Below are positions 1-5,596 of a stretch of DNA of 11,967 bases, piece by piece. A model generated the notes under the pieces. The model saw only the letters and a list, made by a program, of their open reading frames with translations, had not been told where the DNA came from and ran no database searches. Source of the DNA: Rhodospirillaceae bacterium CCH5-H10 (lineage in GTDB: Bacteria; Pseudomonadota; Alphaproteobacteria; Reyranellales; Reyranellaceae); NCBI GenBank assembly GCA_001557035.1, contig LSKJ01000367.1:1-11967 (forward strand), read 5' to 3'. The translations under genes and the position numbers were made by a program. Within the stretch, counting starts at the first letter, position 1. Each line of letters begins with the position of its first letter.

Positions 1-2
1 CC

Positions 3-719
3 TGCATGCCGGGCACCGAAGCGGCCCCTCCGGCAGGTCGCGCCACCACCCTCGCAGCGGCGCCCGGCGGCATCCCGGCGGCGCGCTGGCACACCGTCCT
101 GATCGCGGGCGACAACAACAGCCCGTCCTTCGACAACGGGATCGACGCCCTGCGGGACAAACTCTCGGCGCGCGGCGTGAGGGACATTCGCTTCCTCACT
201 TCCGATCCCGCCCGCAATCCGTCGGCAGAGGTCGCCAGCACGGCAAACGTCTCGAACGCCCTGCGCAATGCCGGCGGTGCGGAAGCCTGCCTGGCCTTCA
301 TCACCAGCCATGGCACCGAGACCGGTGTCGTGCTGCGCCAGGCCAACGGCGTGATCCGTCCCGGAGCACTCGACGCCGCCCTGGACGCCGGCTGCGGCAC
401 CCTGCCGACAGTCGTCGTGGTCTCCGCCTGCCACAGCGGCGTCTTCCTCACGCCGGCCATGCGCCAGCCCAACCGCGTGGTGCTGACGGCGGCGGCCGCC
501 GACCGCGTCAGCTTCGGCTGCGGCGCCGGCGACCGCTTCACCTATTACGACCAGTGCCTCCTTCAGCAGTTCGACGCCGCCACGACCTGGAGCCAGCTCG
601 CCCAGTCCACGCGCGGCTGCGTTCAGAACCTCGAACAACGCATGGGCATCCGCACGCCCTCGCAACCGCAGATCTTCGTTGGCTCTTCAGTTACCGATCT
701 GCGGCTGCCGGGGCGTTAG
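3..719 (+). CDS. C13-family (legumain/caspase-like) cysteine peptidase, 5'-partial
   Basis: The protein resembles bacterial members of peptidase family C13, which have a caspase-haemoglobinase fold. Numbering from the first in-window ATG at 6, a beta-strand with WHTVLIAGDNNS (about residues 28-39) opens the domain. The catalytic pair appears as the His motif ITSHGTE (His102) and the Cys motif VVVVSACHSG (Cys142), the classic SHG and SACxSG pair after hydrophobic strands. The reading frame stays open to the window edge, so the true start may lie upstream. The codon just before the ATG is TGC, followed by a Pro/Ala/Gly-rich stretch. That would fit a lipoprotein Cys followed by a linker, but the signal peptide cannot be seen. 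The substrate is unknown. It converges on the TetR gene, 30 bp away. The family call is good; export is a guess. Confidence 0.8.
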   Translation, partial: CMPGTEAAPPAGRATTLAAAPGGIPAARWHTVLIAGDNNSPSFDNGIDALRDKLSARGVRDIRFLTSDPARNPSAEVASTANVSNALRNAGGAEACLAFITSHGTETGVVLRQANGVIRPGALDAALDAGCGTLPTVVVVSACHSGVFLTPAMRQPNRVVLTAAAADRVSFGCGAGDRFTYYDQCLLQQFDAATTWSQLAQSTRGCVQNLEQRMGIRTPSQPQIFVGSSVTDLRLPGR

Positions 720-729
720 GACATTCCTT

Positions 730-741
730 CACCGGCCGGTG
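730..741. repeat. Short perfect palindrome between convergent genes
   Basis: CACCGGCCGGTG is a perfect 12-bp palindrome filling much of the 30-bp gap between the C13 peptidase stop and the TetR stop. It has no loop and no T-run, so it is a poor intrinsic terminator. In GC-rich DNA such a palindrome can arise by chance. Confidence 0.3.
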
Positions 742-749
742 TCTAACGA

Positions 750-1367
750 TCAGACGCCGTAACCCTTCACGAAGCCATCGGCCTGATCGTCGAGAAACCG
801 CTCGATGTCGGTCGGATGAGTCGTTGCGCCGCCAAGTTCACGTTGGTGCAGCATCAGAAGCACGACTGGTGACAGCAGGACGAGCGCGGCATTGCGTGTA
901 TCGACCGATCGCATCTCGCCGATGGCAACATGGGCATCAAGTCGTCGTTGCAGGGCCTCGATCGACGGCTCGAGTACCAGACTGACGAAACCCGGCCCGA
1001 CAACCGGGTCACGCAAACCTTCGGTCAGTCCAACGGTGTGAATCTCACCGAGCCCATGATCGAATCCCAAGGCGATATACCCCAATGCCTCGCGAATCGA
1101 TGCCGCGAAGGGCTCGCGAGGGGTAGCGATATGGGCGAGGTGTGGCCGACCATCAGCGAGATTCTCCGCAAGCAGCGCCAGGATCAGATCCTGGCGCTGC
1201 GGGAAATAATGGCGGAGCGTGGGAAGCGAGACACCGCACGCGTCTGCCAGCTGCCGCAGGCTGGCGCCGCTCGCCCCAGGTTGGCCGAGGCGGTCCCTCA
1301 CTCGAAGAAGCAGCGCACGCCGATGCTCTTCGTACTTCCGGTTTCGGCTCCCCTCGACGCGTCCCAT
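750..1367 (-). CDS. TetR/AcrR-family transcriptional regulator
   Basis: This 205-residue protein has the length and plan of the TetR family. An N-terminal helix-turn-helix lies at about residues 36-57, with LRQLADACGVSLPTLRHYFP matching the family signature in which the recognition helix ends in an xxYHYF-like motif. It is followed by QRQDLILALL and an all-helical ligand-binding and dimerisation domain (about 70-205). TetR proteins normally bind a palindromic operator as dimers and release it when a small ligand binds. The gene is divergent from the alpha/beta hydrolase-fold gene, with 87 bp between the two starts. That gap holds a 13-bp AT-rich palindrome, so autoregulation and control of the hydrolase are the natural inference. 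The Shine-Dalgarno is weak (AAGAG-like). The ligand cannot be predicted from sequence. Confidence 0.9.
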   Translation of the reverse strand: MGRVEGSRNRKYEEHRRALLLRVRDRLGQPGASGASLRQLADACGVSLPTLRHYFPQRQDLILALLAENLADGRPHLAHIATPREPFAASIREALGYIALGFDHGLGEIHTVGLTEGLRDPVVGPGFVSLVLEPSIEALQRRLDAHVAIGEMRSVDTRNAALVLLSPVVLLMLHQRELGGATTHPTDIERFLDDQADGFVKGYGV

Positions 1368-1380
1368 TCATCTACTCTTA

Positions 1381-1410
1381 TTGACTATTCCATTTGGTAT
1401 ATAATATACA
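1381..1410 (+). promoter_or_regulatory. Divergent promoter region with candidate TetR operator
   Basis: GTATATAATATAC at 1397-1409 is a perfect inverted repeat (6-bp arms around one A) in a strikingly AT-rich patch of GC-rich DNA. On the + strand, TTGACT (1381-1386) and TATACA (1405-1410) are 18 bp apart and form a plausible sigma-70-type promoter for the hydrolase gene. On the - strand, TTGGCG (complement of 1426-1431) and TATATT (complement of 1403-1408) are 17 bp apart and could drive the TetR gene. Both -10 regions overlap the palindrome, so one bound repressor could block both. The palindrome is seen directly; its operator role is inferred from position. Confidence 0.55.
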
Positions 1411-1438
1411 GGCGTCCGGTTTGAGCGCCAAGCTCCAT

Positions 1439-1445
1439 AGGAGGG
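1439..1445 (+). promoter_or_regulatory. Ribosome binding site fixing the hydrolase start
   Basis: AGGAGGG lies 9 nt upstream of the ATG at 1455. This near-consensus Shine-Dalgarno supports that ATG over the later in-frame ATG at 1581. Confidence 0.7.
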
Positions 1446-1454
1446 CCACCCATT

Positions 1455-2414
1455 ATGGCTATAGGGCATTCACGAACCCAAATCGGCGCAGTGCTGTCTG
1501 CGCAGTCTTCCGTTGCTTCCTCTTCCGTCGAGGAACAGCCATTCGATTCATCCGCTCACCTGGTCGCGTCGGGCTTCCCCATGCGCCGCCTGCAGACGCC
1601 GTCCGGCCGGATGGCCGTCTACGAGGCCGGCACGGGTCATCCCATCGTCTTTTTGCATGGCATTGGCGGCGGCGCCTCCGCGTGGACGTGGATCTTCGTT
1701 GCCCCTGCCTTCGCCGCGACCCATCGGGTTATCCTCGCCGATTGGATCGGGTGGGGCGCATCGGACCGTCCCCAGCGCTTTCTCCTGTTCGACGACTATG
1801 TCGCCTCGCTGGAGGCGCTTCTGGACGATATCGGGTCACCCGCGATCGTGGTTGCGCAATCCCTTGCCGGCGGATACGCCATGGCTCTGGCGGAGCGCAG
1901 ACCCGACCTGTTCCAGCGCCTCATTCTGCACACCCCTTCGGGAGGGAAGGACTTCGGCAAGGATGCCTTCGGTCCTCTTGCCCGGGCGACCATCACGCCG
2001 TTCACCAGCGCGCCTGCCGTCGGCTTCCCGTTCTACCGGCTTCTGTTTCATCGTCGGGCCTTTATCCGCGGCTGGCTGAAGCAGGAGGGCTTTTCAGACG
2101 CCTCGGCCGTCACGAAGCAGATCGTCGACGCCTTTCTGTACAATGCCAGAAAGCCGGGTTCGGCCTGGTCGGCGCTTCCTTTTGCGAACGGCCAACTGCG
2201 CTACGATATCGCCCCTTATCTTTCTCGACTCCCGGTTCCGGCCTCGATCTTCTGGGGCGCGGAGGAGACGCAAGTCGGCCTGGCCGTCGGCAGACGGCTT
2301 GCCGCCCTTCGGCCCGGTCTGCCTTTCACCCTCATTTCAGCCACCAAGGCCTGTCCCGAACTGGAACAGCCGCAAGCCGTGATCGCGGCCATCCGATCCG
2401 GAACCGCCGCGTGA
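1455..2414 (+). CDS. Alpha/beta hydrolase-fold protein with atypical catalytic triad
   Basis: This 319-residue protein has the alpha/beta hydrolase core. An oxyanion-loop motif IVFLHGIGGGASAW (about residues 64-77) is followed by DWIGWGASDRP, like the common D-x-x-G-x-G-x-S-x-x-P motif, and by the nucleophile elbow VVAQSLAGG, where Ser takes the nucleophile place but the surrounding Gly positions are A-Q-S-L-A. A helical cap follows. Near the C-terminus, WGAEETQV aligns with the acid loop (Glu where Asp is usual). ISATKACPELEQP aligns with the usual GHxPHLExP loop but has Ala where the catalytic His belongs. It may be a non-standard or inactive enzyme, or use another residue. The first 40 or so residues are low in recognisable structure. 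It is probably controlled by the divergent TetR protein. The substrate is unknown. Confidence 0.85.
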   Translation: MAIGHSRTQIGAVLSAQSSVASSSVEEQPFDSSAHLVASGFPMRRLQTPSGRMAVYEAGTGHPIVFLHGIGGGASAWTWIFVAPAFAATHRVILADWIGWGASDRPQRFLLFDDYVASLEALLDDIGSPAIVVAQSLAGGYAMALAERRPDLFQRLILHTPSGGKDFGKDAFGPLARATITPFTSAPAVGFPFYRLLFHRRAFIRGWLKQEGFSDASAVTKQIVDAFLYNARKPGSAWSALPFANGQLRYDIAPYLSRLPVPASIFWGAEETQVGLAVGRRLAALRPGLPFTLISATKACPELEQPQAVIAAIRSGTAA

Positions 2415-2421
2415 GCAGCGT

Positions 2422-2446
2422 CCTGCCGGCTGGACTTTCAGGCAGG
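2422..2446 (+). terminator. Weak hairpin downstream of the hydrolase gene
   Basis: CCTGCC (2422-2427) and GGCAGG (2441-2446) can pair around a 13-nt loop, starting 8 nt after the hydrolase stop. No T-run follows, so it is at best a weak or Rho-assisted terminator. The rest of the 179-bp gap before the DGPF gene shows no gene or clear motif. Confidence 0.25.
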
Positions 2447-2593
2447 GCACCGACGGAGAGGCAAAATCCACCCAAAGCAGATTTTCGACGGCGCGCTGTC
2501 GAAATGAAGTGGGGCTGACGCACATACTCCCGAGCGCCAATCGTCGCTCGGCCGGAGACGCATCTCCGTCCTGAATCGAAAGGGAATGTTCCG

Positions 2594-2953
2594 ATGCACT
2601 ACATGCTCCTCTTCAACGAGACGGCCGCCGAGCTCGGCAAGCGCACCGATCCGGCGCAGGCGGATACCTACTGGGGTGGCTGGACCGCCTACATGCAGGC
2701 CATTGCGCAAAGCGGCGCGATGGTCAGCGGCAACGGCCTGCAGCCGCCCGATGTCAGCACGACGATCCGCGTCGAGAACGGCAAACGCCACGTGGTCGAC
2801 GGCCCCTTTGCCGACACCAAGGAAATCCTTGGCGGCTACGTGATCCTCGACGTCGCTGACCTCGACGCTGCGCTCGAATGGGCAGCGCGTGCGCCGTGCG
2901 TGTCGGCCGGGTCCGTCGAAATCCGTCCGGTGCTGCCGCCTCCGGCCGCGTGA
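2594..2953 (+). CDS. DGPF/YCII-domain protein (YciI-like), ECF42 partner
   Basis: This 119-residue single-domain protein begins MHYMLLFNET and contains the signature DGPFADTKEILGGY at about residues 69-82. It ends with the family-typical DLDAALEWA (about 89-97) and SVEIRPV. These features define the DGPF branch of the YCII-related fold (a ferredoxin-like dimer). The biochemical function is not established for most members. AAGGGA at 2580-2585, 8 nt before the ATG, supports the start; the ATG at 2586 is in another frame. The stop TGA overlaps the next gene's ATG (TGATG), so translation is coupled to the ECF sigma factor. DGPF genes are known to accompany ECF42-type sigma factors and are often their targets. 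I see no recognisable ECF-type promoter upstream. Confidence 0.9.
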   Translation: MHYMLLFNETAAELGKRTDPAQADTYWGGWTAYMQAIAQSGAMVSGNGLQPPDVSTTIRVENGKRHVVDGPFADTKEILGGYVILDVADLDAALEWAARAPCVSAGSVEIRPVLPPPAA

Positions 2954-4188
2954 TGGACGGGGAGCGCCGCGCCGCCGCCCGCGAAGCGGAGGCCGCGGCG
3001 CGATCCTCGTACGGCAAGCTCGTGGCGATCCTCGCGGCGCGCACGCGCGACATCGCCGCGGCCGAGGACGCACTGGCCGATGCATTCGCCGCCGCGCTCG
3101 CGCAATGGCCTCGCGATGGCGTGCCCGCTAATCCAGTGGGCTGGTTGATGACGGTCGCGCGCCGCAGCATCGGGCATGCCGCAGGTCGGCGAAGGACGGC
3201 GGCGGCGGCGGAGAACGTGCTGCGGATGCTCGACGAGGAACGCGACGAGGCCCGGCCCGATTCCTTCGGAGACGATCGGTTGGCGCTGATGTTCGTCTGC
3301 GCCCACCCCGCAATCGACGCCGAGGCACAGGCGCCGCTGATGCTGCAGACCGTCCTCGGCCTCGATGCCGAGCGGATCGCTGCGAGCTTTCTCGTGTCCG
3401 GAGCCACGATGGGACAACGGCTTGTGCGCGCCAAGCGCAAGATCCGCGATGCCGGGATCGCCTTTTCCGTTCCCGAGCCACGCGAGGCGCCGGCGCGGAT
3501 CGATTCCGTACTTTCCGCCATCTACGCCGCCTACGGCACCGCCTGGGAGGATGTGACCGGCGCCGACAGCAAGCTTCGCAGCCTGGCGATTGAAGCGATC
3601 TGGCTCGCCCGGCTGCTACATCACCTGTTGCCGGATGATCCCGAGGTCATGGGGCTGCTCTCGCTGATGCTCCATTGCCAGGCGCGCGGCGCGGCCCGCC
3701 GCTCCGCAGACGGTGCGTTCGTGCCGCTGCATGAGCAGGACATGACGCTGTGGTCGCGAAGCATGATCGGAGAAGCCGAAACCCACCTGCGCTCCGCTGC
3801 CCGAAAGGCCGCACCGGGCCGGTTCCAGACCGAGGCCGCGATCCAGTCGCTTCATGCCCACCAACGGATGACCGGCGAGCGATTCGCCGAGCCGCTCGTG
3901 CGCCTCTACGACGCCCTGGCCAGATTTGCGCCGACGACGGGTGTACTGGTCGCCCGCGCGGTCGCTTATGCCGAAAATGGCAACTCCGCCGCCGCGCTGG
4001 TGCAACTCGACCAGATTCCCAACGTGGCCCGCTACCAACCCTATTGGGCAGCGCATGCCCGCGTCTCATGGTTGTCGGGTGACGAGGAAGCGGCCTGGAC
4101 ATCGGCACGAAGGGCGGCGGGCCTGAGCAATGACGCCGGCGTGCGGGCCTTTCTGCTCGCCGGCGGATTTCGAGGCAGAGGGCGCTGA
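2953..4188 (+). CDS. ECF42-type RNA polymerase sigma factor with long C-terminal extension
   Basis: This protein of about 411 residues is far longer than a minimal ECF sigma factor (about 170-200). Region 2 spans roughly residues 16-80 and includes QWPRDGVPANPVGWLMTVAR, the form typical of this subgroup. Region 4 spans roughly 107-168 (APLMLQTVLGLDAERIAASF, then ATMGQRLVRAKRKIRDAG). From about 185 to the end is a helical extension, which in ECF42 proteins is TPR-like and replaces an anti-sigma factor as the regulatory part. The frame is open 25 codons upstream inside the DGPF gene. I chose ATG 2953 because it gives the usual 1-nt TGATG overlap and a normal N-terminus. No anti-sigma gene is nearby. 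The signal and regulon are unknown; the coupled DGPF gene is the likeliest target. Confidence 0.9.
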   Translation: MDGERRAAAREAEAAARSSYGKLVAILAARTRDIAAAEDALADAFAAALAQWPRDGVPANPVGWLMTVARRSIGHAAGRRRTAAAAENVLRMLDEERDEARPDSFGDDRLALMFVCAHPAIDAEAQAPLMLQTVLGLDAERIAASFLVSGATMGQRLVRAKRKIRDAGIAFSVPEPREAPARIDSVLSAIYAAYGTAWEDVTGADSKLRSLAIEAIWLARLLHHLLPDDPEVMGLLSLMLHCQARGAARRSADGAFVPLHEQDMTLWSRSMIGEAETHLRSAARKAAPGRFQTEAAIQSLHAHQRMTGERFAEPLVRLYDALARFAPTTGVLVARAVAYAENGNSAAALVQLDQIPNVARYQPYWAAHARVSWLSGDEEAAWTSARRAAGLSNDAGVRAFLLAGGFRGRGR

Positions 4189-4232
4189 AATTCAGGTCGA
4201 GAGGGACTTCGCTCGAATACCCGTTCGCGCCG

Positions 4233-4622
4233 TTACGCGCCGATCACCGCGGTGAAGTCGCAGGTCACCTGGTGCGGGCTGTCGCCCGAAAGCTGAAGCG
4301 TATGACGCGCCGGGCGCGAGGCCTCGTCGGGGAACATCTTTACCCATTCGTCGTTCAGCGCGGCGCGGCCGGTCGACGGTTGCTTCATCCAGAAATTGAT
4401 CTTGATGATGTCGTCGGGCGTGCCGCCGGCGGCTTCGATGCACAGCTTGATGTGCTTGAAGATGTTGGTGACCTGCGCGCCGAGGTCGGGCGGGACGGTG
4501 CGCGTGCCGGGCTCGGTGCCGTTCATGATGCTCGACATCACGATGTTGCCGATGCGGCTGGCATTGGGAATCGGATTCTGGTGGCTGTAGCCCGGGTAGT
4601 TGACGCTCTTGCGCTTGGCCAT
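4233..4622 (-). CDS. RidA/YjgF/UK114-family protein
   Basis: This 129-residue protein has the length and fold markers of the Rid superfamily: IGNIVMSSIMNG (about 24-35), DLGAQVTNIFKHIKLCIEAAG (about 46-66), DDIIKINFWM (about 70-79), and the C-terminal block RPARHTLQL followed by QVTCDFTAVIGA. Arg106 matches the arginine that binds the substrate carboxylate in enamine/imine deaminases. Asp122 stands where RidA usually has Glu. RidA proteins hydrolyse reactive 2-aminoacrylate-type intermediates; distant relatives act inside particular catabolic pathways, so the exact substrate is uncertain. AGGGAG on the minus strand, 7 nt from the ATG, supports the start. The gene converges on the sigma factor gene (44-bp gap) and is divergent from the crotonase gene (73-bp gap), suggesting a pathway link with the latter. 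Confidence 0.88.
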   Translation of the reverse strand: MAKRKSVNYPGYSHQNPIPNASRIGNIVMSSIMNGTEPGTRTVPPDLGAQVTNIFKHIKLCIEAAGGTPDDIIKINFWMKQPSTGRAALNDEWVKMFPDEASRPARHTLQLSGDSPHQVTCDFTAVIGA

Positions 4623-4685
4623 CGTTTCTCTCCCTTTCGACGCGGCAGCATTGCATTTCCGACCGCCGGGGCAAATGCTCGCGTC

Positions 4686-4691
4686 AGGAGG
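4686..4691 (+). promoter_or_regulatory. Ribosome binding site fixing the crotonase start
   Basis: AGGAGG ends 4 nt before the ATG at 4696. It sets that codon as the start rather than the in-frame codon 32 residues upstream, whose extra sequence would run back into the divergent RidA gene. Confidence 0.7.
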
Positions 4692-4695
4692 AACG

Positions 4696-5496
4696 ATGAC
4701 CCAAAGCCAGACAGGTACGCTCGTCGACTACGAGCGGGACGGCGAGATCGTCACCCTGACGCTCAATCGCCCGGACAAGCTGAACGCCTTCAACGACGAG
4801 CTGGTCGGCGCGCTCTCGGACGCGCTGCACCGGTTCGACATGGAGGACGAGGCGCAGATCGCGATCATCACGGGCCGCGGCCGCGCCTTCTCGAGCGGCG
4901 CCGACGTGAAGCAGCGCCAGTTGCGCAGCCGCGAGGAGTTCCTGCGGCTGGGCGGGCCGCAGGGGCGCGGGACGCACTCTGCCGACCTGCTCACGAAATC
5001 GGTGAACTGGAAGCCCGTCATCGCCGCGCCGCACGGCTACGTGCTCGGCCTCTCGGTCGGCATCGTGCTCGAGTGCGACCTGATCGTCGCGGAGGAGGGC
5101 ACGCGCTTCCAGATCACCGAGACGTCGCGCGGTCTCGGCGCGGGCCGCTACTGGGGCATCATGCAGTTTCGCGGCGGCGGCGCCTTCGCGATGGAGGCGG
5201 CCATTGCCGGCCGCTACTTCACCGCCGAGGAGGCGTTTGCCGCGAACCTGATCAATCGCGTCGCGCCCAAGGGCAGGTATCTCGACATGGCGCGCGAGCT
5301 TGCCCGCGACGTCGTGAAGAACCCGCCGCTCAGCGTGCGCTCCACGGTACGGACGCGGCGCTGGTACATGGACCGCATGACGCGCGAGATCATGCATCAG
5401 ACGGCACCCGAGCGGCTCTATCTATCGGAAGACTTCCAGGAAGCGGCGCGGGCCTTCACCGAGAAGCGCAAGCCGGCGAAGTTCAAGGGGCGTTGA
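4696..5496 (+). CDS. Crotonase-fold enoyl-CoA hydratase/isomerase family protein
   Basis: This 266-residue protein has the normal crotonase length. LTLNRPDKLNAFN (about 21-33) and GRAFSSGADVK (about 62-72, first oxyanion-hole strand) are family hallmarks, as is HGYVLGLSVGIVLECDLIVAEE (about 113-134). Against rat mitochondrial enoyl-CoA hydratase, Glu142 (FQITETSRGLG) matches catalytic Glu164. The Glu144 position is Gly122, and the usual GGG is GLS. One-glutamate crotonases include isomerases and other CoA-thioester enzymes, so true hydratase activity is doubtful. The C-terminal region (LSEDFQEAARAFTEKRKPAKFKGR) is the usual trimer-forming tail. It is divergent from RidA and converges on the acyl-CoA ligase. 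It probably acts on a CoA thioester made by that ligase, but this is inferred from proximity only. Confidence 0.88.
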   Translation: MTQSQTGTLVDYERDGEIVTLTLNRPDKLNAFNDELVGALSDALHRFDMEDEAQIAIITGRGRAFSSGADVKQRQLRSREEFLRLGGPQGRGTHSADLLTKSVNWKPVIAAPHGYVLGLSVGIVLECDLIVAEEGTRFQITETSRGLGAGRYWGIMQFRGGGAFAMEAAIAGRYFTAEEAFAANLINRVAPKGRYLDMARELARDVVKNPPLSVRSTVRTRRWYMDRMTREIMHQTAPERLYLSEDFQEAARAFTEKRKPAKFKGR

Positions 5497-5505
5497 ACGA
5501 ACTAT

Positions 5506-5587
5506 CATTGGAGCGCGCCACTCCAGTGGCGCTTATACCTGGTTGACCGGTGAAACTTGAGCGCCACTGGAGTGGCGCGCTCCAATG
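5506..5587. repeat. Perfect 28-bp inverted repeat with nested palindromes; possible bidirectional terminator
   Basis: Arms 5506-5533 and 5560-5587 are perfect reverse complements around a 26-bp spacer. Each arm also contains its own near-perfect palindrome, GCGCCACTCCAGTGGCGC (5515-5532) and its complement (5561-5578), with 8-bp half-sites. The element sits between convergent genes, exactly 9 nt from each stop codon. Its RNA would fold as a 28-bp stem or as two smaller hairpins, on either strand. No U-run follows on either side, so if it terminates transcription it is not a textbook intrinsic terminator. Its form suggests a dispersed REP-like or miniature mobile element; copy number cannot be judged from one window. 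Confidence 0.85.
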
Positions 5588-5596
5588 GCGGTGTTC

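Noticed and set aside
2878..2952. 25-codon upstream extension of the sigma factor
   Set aside because: It lies inside the DGPF gene and has no family similarity; the TGATG junction at 2951-2955 gives a better start.
4197..4216. TCGAG / CTCGA hairpin between the convergent sigma factor and RidA genes
   Set aside because: The stem is 5 bp with a 10-nt loop and no T-run; it is insufficient for a terminator.
4653..4678. Imperfect inverted repeat GCATTT / AAATGC between the RidA and crotonase genes
   Set aside because: The arms are only 6 bp with a 14-bp spacer. It could be an operator, but matches of this size occur by chance and no regulator gene is adjacent.
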